In this document: one piece after another, positions 1 to 4,468 of the stretch
Position numbering within the stretch: position 1 is the first letter of the stretch
Layout: the number at the start of each line of letters is the position of its first letter
Origin: Spirochaetales bacterium
GTDB lineage: Bacteria; Spirochaetota; Spirochaetia; Sphaerochaetales; Sphaerochaetaceae
Length of the DNA: 5,434 nucleotides
Assembly (NCBI GenBank): GCA_017475725.1
Contig: JAFVFA010000102.1
Span: 1 to 5,434, forward strand
Direction of reading: 5' to 3'
Position numbers and translations under genes: made by a program
The notes under the pieces: generated by a model
Told to the model about the DNA's origin: nothing
Database searches by the model: none
The model's input: only the letters and a program-made list of their open reading frames with translations

Positions 1-1775
1 AGATAGTAGGTCCGGACACCTTCATCTGCGCCGTTGGTGACGACGACCAGAGCATCTACCGCTTCAGAGGTGCCGAGGTCAAGAACATCCTGGATTTCCC
101 GAAGGCCTTCCCGAACACCCGCAAGGTGGTTCTGGGCAAGAACTACAGATGCTCAGAAGCCATCCTTGAGTGCGCGAAGGATGTGATCAAGGAGAACAAG
201 ACCAGAGCCGAGAAGTCCCTCTCCGCAGCGAACCAGGGAGGCCAGAAGCCCAAGCTGTACTATGTGGACAGCGGGAACGACGAGGCCCAGCAGGTTGTTG
301 ACCTTCTTCTTCAGGCAAGACGCAAGGACCCTGATGCCCTCTCAAAGAGCGCAATCCTCTACAGGACGAACGCGCAGTCCAAGGACTTCGAGGACCGGCT
401 GATGATCAACGACATACCGTACCATCTTGTGGGCTCTCTCAGGTTCTACGACAGGGAGGAGATACGTGACTGCATAGCGATGATCTCCCTGATGACCAAT
501 CCACGTGACAGCGTCGCATTCCAGAGAATGATAAACAAGCCTGCCAGAAAGGTCGGGAACGTCAGCATCGAGAAGCTTCTGGAGCTTGCCGACACGGACG
601 AGCAGCTCAGGGGCGACATGATCCTGACCTGCAGGGTGGCATTGGACCGTGGTCTGGTCCGTGGTGGCGCAGTCAGTGGCCTGACCGAGTTCCTGGGCGC
701 CTACGCCGAGTGCAGGAACCTCTTCGGCGAGATGGAGAACGGGAAGTTCCTCAAGCAGGTTCTTCTGAAGTTCGGAATTCTGGGGATGTACATTGAGCGC
801 GACAAGGAGGAGAACTCCAAGGTCAACAAGCGCACGGACAACATAGAGCAGCTGGTGAACATGCTCTCCATGGAGCAGTTCTCAGACGGGCAGGAGGGAA
901 TCAACAACTTCCTGGAGCTTGCCTCTCTTGACTCGTCATCCCTTGGCGACCAGGAAGGCAAGAGCGAGGATGGTGTGACATTGATAACCATGCACAACAC
1001 CAAGGGCCTTGAGTACGACAGGGTCTTCATGGTCGGCATGGAGGATGAGATCTTCCCAGGTCGCAGAGACGACAACACCCAGGAGGACATAGAGGAGGAG
1101 CGTCGCATCTGCTACGTCGCCATGACGCGTGCACGTTACGAGCTCTACATGTTCAGCGCCTCCAGCCGACTGCGCTGGGGCTCCGTACAGCATGAGACGC
1201 CCAGCATGTTCCTGAAGGAGATCGACCCGGCCCACATCGATGAGGTCGACAGCCGCTTCAAATCCAAATTCGGAGGCCAGTTCCGCTTCGATGAGCGGGA
1301 TCGGTACAACGATGACTACAGAAGCGGCTACGGCAACGGCTTCGGCAACACATACACATCGAAGGGCAGATACTCCTCCAGCTACGTCGACACAGACAAG
1401 GGGTACCGGAGCAGCTACGACGATGACTACGCCTACGGAACAAGGCGACAGGGGCCAAAGCCTTCCGCTGCCAGCAAATACAACATCCGCAACAATGCAA
1501 GGGCCAATGTCCCTGCTTGGAATGCCCAGAAGCCAAACTCAACTTCAGCCACCAAGCCTTCCGCCATTCTGGCAAAGAAGGCAGACAGGAAGAGCACCCC
1601 TGTTCCTGGAACCATATCATATGAGGTAGGCGACAGGATCAGGAGCGAGTTCTACGGGGAGGGCCAGATAACCGGCAAGCGCAACTTCGCAGGCCGGGAG
1701 GTCCTGGATGTGAGGTTCGACAGCGGAAGAACCGGGACCTTCGCCAGCGATAAGGTTGCTTTCGAGAAGATCTGA
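1..1775 (+). CDS. uvrD: UvrD/PcrA-type ATP-dependent DNA helicase, 3' part
   Basis: The reading frame enters from the left edge (first full codon at 3) and ends at TGA 1773-1775, giving 590 visible residues; the Walker A half lies outside the window. Numbering from the first visible codon, superfamily 1A motifs are plain: motif III GDDDQSIYRFRGA (12-24), motif IV LGKNYRCS (44-51), motif V TLITMHNTKGLEY (326-338) and motif VI EERRICYVAMTRAR (365-378), which holds the arginine finger. By family knowledge this is a 3'-5' helicase of DNA repair and replication-fork or transcription-conflict processing. The last 48 residues (543-590, starting GDRIRSEFYGEGQITG) resemble the Tudor-like C-terminal domain of PcrA/UvrD that binds RNA polymerase. 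Between core and Tudor region lies a long low-complexity linker (about 430-540), Tyr/Gly/Ser/Asp-rich and then Pro/Ala/Lys-rich. PcrA would be an equally good name; Rep is less likely because of the Tudor-like end. Confidence 0.95.
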   Translation, partial: IVGPDTFICAVGDDDQSIYRFRGAEVKNILDFPKAFPNTRKVVLGKNYRCSEAILECAKDVIKENKTRAEKSLSAANQGGQKPKLYYVDSGNDEAQQVVDLLLQARRKDPDALSKSAILYRTNAQSKDFEDRLMINDIPYHLVGSLRFYDREEIRDCIAMISLMTNPRDSVAFQRMINKPARKVGNVSIEKLLELADTDEQLRGDMILTCRVALDRGLVRGGAVSGLTEFLGAYAECRNLFGEMENGKFLKQVLLKFGILGMYIERDKEENSKVNKRTDNIEQLVNMLSMEQFSDGQEGINNFLELASLDSSSLGDQEGKSEDGVTLITMHNTKGLEYDRVFMVGMEDEIFPGRRDDNTQEDIEEERRICYVAMTRARYELYMFSASSRLRWGSVQHETPSMFLKEIDPAHIDEVDSRFKSKFGGQFRFDERDRYNDDYRSGYGNGFGNTYTSKGRYSSSYVDTDKGYRSSYDDDYAYGTRRQGPKPSAASKYNIRNNARANVPAWNAQKPNSTSATKPSAILAKKADRKSTPVPGTISYEVGDRIRSEFYGEGQITGKRNFAGREVLDVRFDSGRTGTFASDKVAFEKI

Positions 1776-1787
1776 AGTCTTTCTGGC

Positions 1788-1811
1788 TCTTTTGGGAAGG
1801 GATGTTTTTTT
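1788..1811 (+). terminator. Weak intrinsic terminator after the helicase gene
   Basis: TCTTTT (1788-1793) can pair with AAGGGA (1797-1802) around a GGG loop, giving six pairs of which two are G-U. Seven T follow at 1805-1811. The position, 12 bases past the helicase stop and before the rplM promoter, is right for a terminator. The stem is weak, and an alternative A/T stem (GTTTTT 1804-1809 with AAAAAC 1814-1819) overlaps it, so termination may be partial. Confidence 0.4.
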
Positions 1812-1831
1812 GCAAAAACCGCTCATACCAC

Positions 1832-1861
1832 TAGACAAAGTCTGCCTGCTAAATATATTAT
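1832..1861 (+). promoter_or_regulatory. Sigma-70 type promoter for rplM-rpsI-recX
   Basis: A -35 like box TAGACA (1832-1837; five of six match TTGACA) lies 16 bases before TATATT (1854-1859), or 18 bases before the overlapping TATTAT (1856-1861). The stretch AAATATATTATAG stands out as A/T-rich in G/C-richer surroundings. Transcription would start near 1866-1869, leaving a leader of about 160 nt before rplM. No other equally good promoter is visible between the helicase and rplM. Confidence 0.6.
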
Positions 1862-1926
1862 AGCCTTCGTGCGCCTCTCTGGTGCTTGAACGTCCAAGGG
1901 ACTCAAACCCCTTTCCCACGGGGTTC

Positions 1927-1970
1927 CGAAGACAGGATGGACCAATCAGGGCTCGAAGGCAGGACGGACC
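1927..1970 (+). repeat. Imperfect 17-bp direct repeat in the rplM leader
   Basis: CGAAGACAGGATGGACC (1927-1943) recurs as CGAAGGCAGGACGGACC (1954-1970), with 15 of 17 bases identical and a 27-base period. A TCA at the same offset after each copy (1946-1948 and 1973-1975) extends the likeness. Both differences are transitions (A/G, T/C). Each copy carries a GGACC that could pair with GGTTCC at 1922-1927, so the copies may compete for one partner. It may be a tandem duplication or a doubled binding site. Confidence 0.7.
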
Positions 1971-2017
1971 GCTCATCCCGATGGCGTTTGGCATGCACGA
2001 AAACAACTTTAACATGT

Positions 2018-2022
2018 AGGTG
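2018..2022 (+). promoter_or_regulatory. Shine-Dalgarno site setting the rplM start
   Basis: AGGTG lies 6 bases before ATG 2029. An in-frame GTG at 2020 overlaps this site and would add three residues, but nothing like a ribosome binding site stands at a proper distance from it. The ATG also yields the usual L13 beginning and length. Confidence 0.7.
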
Positions 2023-2028
2023 TTTACT

Positions 2029-2457
2029 ATGAAGACAATTATTGTAAAGCCGCAGTCAATTCAGAAGAAGTGGTACCTCATCGACGCAGAGGGCAAGGAG
2101 CTCGGTCGTGTCGCTGTTGCAGCCGCCAATATTCTCCGTGGCAAGAACAAACCAGAATATCTCCCTAACGAAGACATGGGTGACTTCGTTATCATCATCA
2201 ACGCTGCAAAGGCTGCAATGTCCGGCAACAAGGCCTCAGACAAGATGTACTACAGAGTTTCCGGCTATGCTGGTGGACTCAAGGAAGAGTCATATGAGCA
2301 GCTGATCGTTCGCAAGCCGACATTCCCGATGGAGCACGCCATCAAGGGTATGCTTCCTCATGGACCACTCGGACGCAAGCTCTTCACAAATCTGAAGGTC
2401 TATGCAGACGCAAAGCATCCACATGCTGCACAGCAGCCAATCCAGGTTGAAATCTAA
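2029..2457 (+). CDS. rplM: Large ribosomal subunit protein L13 (uL13)
   Basis: The protein has 142 residues, the usual length of bacterial L13, when started at ATG 2029. Family signatures run through the whole chain: KKWYLIDAEGKELGRVA near the N-terminus, ILRGK, the GDFVIIINAAK strand, KMYYRVSGYAGGLK in the middle, and the conserved end GMLPHGPLGRKLF followed by LKVYADAKHPHAAQQP. L13 binds 23S rRNA early in 50S assembly. The gene is followed by rpsI after 11 bases, the near-universal bacterial L13-S9 order. Codon choice is narrow, with no AGG and no ATA codons, as expected of a strongly expressed gene. The position before GYAGG that is often His in L13 is Val here, a small departure noted from memory of the family. 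Its leader and promoter lie directly upstream. Confidence 0.98.
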   Translation: MKTIIVKPQSIQKKWYLIDAEGKELGRVAVAAANILRGKNKPEYLPNEDMGDFVIIINAAKAAMSGNKASDKMYYRVSGYAGGLKEESYEQLIVRKPTFPMEHAIKGMLPHGPLGRKLFTNLKVYADAKHPHAAQQPIQVEI

Positions 2458-2468
2458 GGGGTACGAAT

Positions 2469-2879
2469 ATGGCTAAGACAGAAGAAAAGAACATCAATCT
2501 CGGTCAGGGTACCGGACGTAGAAAGACAGCAGTTGCACGTGTTTACCTCCGCGAGGGTAACGGCAAGATCACAATCAACGGAAGAGATGTCGAGGAGTAC
2601 TTCAGCGATCCTCTCTGCGTCTTCCAGGTCAAGCAGCCTCTGGTTGCAACAGACTCCGAAGGCAAGTTCGACATCGTCATCACAGTTGCAGGTGGCGGTC
2701 CTTCCGGACAGGCCGGTGCATGCCGCCACGGAATCGCCCGCGCTCTCGTTGACGAGAACGAGGCCAACAAGCCAGCACTCCACGCCGCAGGCTTCCTCAC
2801 AAGAGACCCGAGAATGGTCGAGAGAAAGAAGTACGGTCAGAGAGGTGCAAGACGCAAGTTCCAGTTCTCAAAGAGATAA
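2469..2879 (+). CDS. rpsI: Small ribosomal subunit protein S9 (uS9)
   Basis: The product has 136 residues. It shows the S9 hallmarks GTGRRKTAVARVYLREG near residues 15-31, ITINGR, the glycine-rich segment GGGPSGQAGACRHGIARAL, and the basic tail RKKYGQRGARRKFQFSKR ending in SKR, which in the family reaches toward the P-site tRNA. The first dozen residues are a short acidic/polar extension ahead of the conserved core. AAGGGG (2456-2461) overlaps the rplM stop and lies 7 bases before the ATG, so translation of the two genes is probably linked. Six of seven Thr codons are ACA and there is no AGG or ATA, matching rplM. The stop codon is followed after only 3 bases by recX. Confidence 0.98.
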   Translation: MAKTEEKNINLGQGTGRRKTAVARVYLREGNGKITINGRDVEEYFSDPLCVFQVKQPLVATDSEGKFDIVITVAGGGPSGQAGACRHGIARALVDENEANKPALHAAGFLTRDPRMVERKKYGQRGARRKFQFSKR

Positions 2880-2882
2880 TCG

Positions 2883-3362
2883 ATGGACGATGTGTCGAGG
2901 AAGGAGCTATCTTCGAAGGAGGGTGGCTCCTCTTTTTTTCAGAAATGCCTGGACCAGGCGATAGTGTACCTCAGCATAAGGGAGCATAACCGACGTGAGC
3001 TTGTAACAAAGCTCAGGGCCAAGGGCTATGATCCGGAGACCATAGACAGGGTGATCACCAGACTTGAGGAGAAGGGATCCCTTAGCGAGGAGCGCTATGT
3101 GCAGAGCTTCATCCGCTCGAACAACCGAAGGCATCCGGAGGGCAGGGCAATGCTTTCCCAGAGGCTTGCGGCAAAGGGAGCAGACCGGGAGACCTGCAGA
3201 CGGGTACTTGACGAGACCTACACTGAGGAGTACACAAGGGCGCTCATCCGCCAGGCCCGCGCACAGATCGAAAGGAAGGGGAAGGCCAGGACCGAAGAGG
3301 AGATCAGGGCCTCTCTGATGAGGCTTGGCTTCTCATATAGGGACATAAGAATCGAAGACTGA
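2883..3362 (+). CDS. recX: RecX family regulator of RecA
   Basis: The 159-residue protein is the right size for RecX and shows its three-helix repeats: LDQAIVYLSIREHNRRELV then LRAKGYDPETIDRVITRLEEKG (about residues 23-66), SEERYVQSFIRSN, a second unit with LSQRLAAKGADRETCRRVL, and a third with EEEIRASLMRLGFSYRDI at the C-terminus. RecX binds RecA filaments and limits strand exchange. ATG 2883 is chosen because the conserved repeat begins by about residue 20 and only GTG 2892 offers another in-frame start before it. No good Shine-Dalgarno site precedes the ATG, and the gap to rpsI is 3 bases, so re-initiation by ribosomes leaving rpsI is likely. The first 20 codons contain a terminator-like hairpin. 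AGG and ATA codons are frequent, unlike rplM and rpsI. A ribosomal-operon position is not the common recA-recX arrangement. Confidence 0.88.
   Translation: MDDVSRKELSSKEGGSSFFQKCLDQAIVYLSIREHNRRELVTKLRAKGYDPETIDRVITRLEEKGSLSEERYVQSFIRSNNRRHPEGRAMLSQRLAAKGADRETCRRVLDETYTEEYTRALIRQARAQIERKGKARTEEEIRASLMRLGFSYRDIRIED
2902..2939 (+). terminator. Terminator or attenuator inside the 5' end of recX
   Basis: AGGAG (2917-2921) pairs with CTCCT (2927-2931) around GGTGG, followed by C and seven T (2933-2939). A second choice uses AGGAGC (2902-2907) with GCTCCT (2926-2931), six perfect pairs across an 18-nt loop. Both place a G/C-rich stem against a T run, the form of a Rho-independent terminator. It lies 23-60 bases past the rpsI stop, where an end for the rplM-rpsI message is expected, yet within recX codons 7-19. 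The T run encodes Phe-Phe and follows Ser-Ser. Ribosomes translating recX would disrupt it, so it may act as an attenuator. Confidence 0.6.
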
Positions 3363-3377
3363 TGCAGTAAATGCATC
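3361..3377 (+). terminator. Short hairpin at the recX stop, possible weak terminator
   Basis: GATGCA (3361-3366) pairs perfectly with TGCATC (3372-3377) over a GTAAA loop, and TTTGTG follows. The hairpin overlaps the recX stop codon. The T tract is poor, so it may serve as a 3'-end stabiliser or a weak terminator rather than a strong stop. Confidence 0.4.
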
Positions 3378-3381
3378 TTTG

Positions 3382-3390
3382 TGCTAGAAT
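3382..3390 (+). promoter_or_regulatory. Extended -10 promoter abutting the UPF0158-GNAT gene
   Basis: TGCTAGAAT fits the extended -10 form TGnTATAAT with one mismatch (TAGAAT). No clear -35 box is found 16-18 bases upstream, which extended -10 promoters can lack. The -10 ends 6 bases before ATG 3397, so transcription would begin at or next to the start codon. Confidence 0.45.
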
Positions 3391-3396
3391 CAGGCC

Positions 3397-4302
3397 ATGA
3401 GCAGAAAGTACAGGATACCGGTTTTAACCGAGGAGATTCTTGACCAGATAATCTGGGGAATGGAGAATCAGGACTTCGTTTACAGTCTCAACACACAGGA
3501 CGGAACCGTCTATTGCCCTGAAGTCAGCGAGGAGACTGTGCCTGATGAGTATCTTGTCGAGCTTCCACCGTGGCACAGCTCCGACGGCTATCAGATAATG
3601 GTGTCCTTCACAAATGCCTGCAAAGACCATGAGCTTCAGGGAAGGCTCATAAGGGAGCTGAACTCCAGAACCCACGGGGTGTTCCGCAGATTCCGCGATG
3701 TCCTGAGCACAGACCAGAACGCACTTCAGCAGTTCTACTCCTTCAAGGACAGCAAAATGAAGTCCTTCATACGCTCGTGGTACAGAAAAAACTACGGCAA
3801 GATGACGGAATCCGACCATGAAGGCTCGGACGAGCTTCCAATGGGTGAACTCCTGGCAGATTTCGAGATCAACCATCTGGAACCGATTGACCAGTACTGC
3901 ATTGACCTTCTTAAGGCGTACACTGGAAGCAGTGCGGTAAAGGCCAAGATCATTGAAGCATTCACAAACAAGGAAGCCTTCGTGATCATGAAGGGAAATG
4001 TTGAATGTGGTGCATTAATATACGAGAAAGTTGGAAGGGAAGCATGCGTCCTGTATTATTATGTGGAGCCGCAATTCAGGAGAATGGGGCTGTTCTCGCT
4101 TGCATTTGACCTTCTGAACAGAGAGCTGGAGAGGGGACAGGTCACTTCAGTCGCCATGCCTTTCAGTGCGGAATCGGCCTTTTTCAAGCAGGTGTTCCAT
4201 GACCATGATGTGGTGACGAAACAATTTGGAGACTCGTTTCTATATAATATAAAGGACTGGAACGACAATGCTGATTCGGCGGAATTCGCCTATGTCCTTT
4301 GA
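3397..4302 (+). CDS. UPF0158-like domain fused to a GNAT acetyltransferase-like domain
   Basis: The 301-residue protein has two parts. Residues about 8-135 resemble the uncharacterised UPF0158 family: a start of the form ILDQIIWGMENQDFVYSLN, then TGTVYCPE-like strand (DGTVYCPE here), PDEYLVELPPW, DGYQIMVSF, and GVFRRFRDVL followed by FKDSKMKSFIRSWYRKN. Residues about 155-290 look like a GNAT fold: strand EAFVIMKGNVECGALIYE, strand ACVLYYYVEP, then the acetyl-CoA loop QFRRMGLFS (226-234) leading into helix LAFDLLNRELE. The loop keeps R228-x-x-G231, but the usual final Gly/Ala of the motif is F233. A short acidic linker joins the parts. The substrate is unknown. The gene has its own putative promoter, no strong ribosome binding site, and a terminator after it, so it appears to be a single-gene unit. 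Both domain calls are by eye; the UPF0158 one is fairly firm, the GNAT one somewhat less. Confidence 0.78.
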   Translation: MSRKYRIPVLTEEILDQIIWGMENQDFVYSLNTQDGTVYCPEVSEETVPDEYLVELPPWHSSDGYQIMVSFTNACKDHELQGRLIRELNSRTHGVFRRFRDVLSTDQNALQQFYSFKDSKMKSFIRSWYRKNYGKMTESDHEGSDELPMGELLADFEINHLEPIDQYCIDLLKAYTGSSAVKAKIIEAFTNKEAFVIMKGNVECGALIYEKVGREACVLYYYVEPQFRRMGLFSLAFDLLNRELERGQVTSVAMPFSAESAFFKQVFHDHDVVTKQFGDSFLYNIKDWNDNADSAEFAYVL

Positions 4303-4343
4303 TTCTTCAGATAAAATGTATAAAAATCCATTGAAATTTATGT

Positions 4344-4372
4344 AACCAATGCCGCTTTGATTGGTTTTTCTT
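4344..4372 (+). terminator. Intrinsic terminator after the UPF0158-GNAT gene
   Basis: AACCAAT (4344-4350) pairs perfectly with ATTGGTT (4360-4366) around a 9-nt loop, and the T-rich tract TTTTTCTT (4365-4372) follows. It sits 41 bases past the stop. The stem is only moderately stable, with two G-C pairs in seven. Bases 4303-4343 before it are A/T-rich and show no gene. Confidence 0.7.
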
Positions 4373-4399
4373 GACAGTTGGTAAGCTCATTGTTAAAAT
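4371..4399 (+). promoter_or_regulatory. Near-consensus sigma-70 promoter of the exported protein gene
   Basis: A perfect -35 box TTGACA (4371-4376) is followed after exactly 17 bases by TAAAAT (4394-4399), one base from TATAAT, and preceded by TG at 4391-4392 as in extended -10 promoters. The start would be near 4406, giving a leader of about 63 nt. This is the strongest promoter in the window and agrees with a highly expressed surface protein. Its -35 box begins where the preceding terminator's T tract ends. Confidence 0.85.
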
Positions 4400-4430
4400 G
4401 GGCTTTGTATAACGAGAAAAAAGGGACAAA

Positions 4431-4447
4431 GCTGGTCTTTGGCCAGC
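4431..4447 (+). promoter_or_regulatory. Hairpin in the 5' leader of the exported protein mRNA
   Basis: GCTGGT (4431-4436) pairs with GCCAGC (4442-4447), five Watson-Crick pairs and one G-U, with loop CTTTG. A rival stem, CAAAG 4427-4431 with CTTTG 4437-4441, uses the same bases. The ribosome binding site GGAGG (4460-4464), 4 bases before ATG 4469, stays free. The hairpin may protect the mRNA 5' end, as for other abundant outer-membrane protein messages. Confidence 0.5.
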
Positions 4448-4468
4448 CCCGAAATTATTGGAGGAAGT

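Larger units (their letters stand above)
1868..2028 (+). promoter_or_regulatory. Long structured 5' leader of the L13 operon
   Basis: This segment between the predicted start site and the rplM ATG has no convincing ORF but several possible helices: CTTG 1885-1888 with CAAG 1895-1898; AAGGG 1896-1900 with CCCTT 1909-1913; AACCCC 1906-1911 with GGGGTT 1920-1925; GGTTCC 1922-1927 with GGACC 1939-1943 (one bulged T); and GGATG 1935-1939 with CATCC 1974-1978. Many overlap, so they cannot all form at once. Structured leaders that bind L13 or otherwise control L13-S9 operons are known in other bacteria. That this one is such a leader is inferred from position and length only; it was not matched to a known leader family. 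Confidence 0.4.

Noticed and set aside
701..1235. Two - strand open frames (701-1108 and 936-1235) inside the helicase gene.
   Set aside because: They are antisense to the conserved helicase motifs V and VI and show no protein family features; such frames are expected opposite a G/C-rich gene.
1885..1970. tRNA-like pattern on the - strand: an AGGGG/CCCTT T-arm-like hairpin with loop TTTGAGT, plus CGTCC/GGACG as a possible acceptor stem.
   Set aside because: The acceptor stem reaches only five pairs, no D-arm with the conserved GG and no proper anticodon arm can be drawn, and the T-loop lacks the usual TTC.
1617..2015. 132-codon open frame on the - strand across the rplM upstream gap.
   Set aside because: It overlaps the helicase end, the promoter and the leader, has no family likeness, and its internal peptide repeat only mirrors the DNA direct repeat.
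2020..2028. GTG 2020 as the rplM start.
   Set aside because: It lies within the Shine-Dalgarno site used by ATG 2029, and would lengthen L13 beyond its usual 142 residues.
2892..2894. GTG 2892 as the recX start.
   Set aside because: It cannot be excluded, but it has no better ribosome binding site than ATG 2883, which also fits coupling to the rpsI stop.
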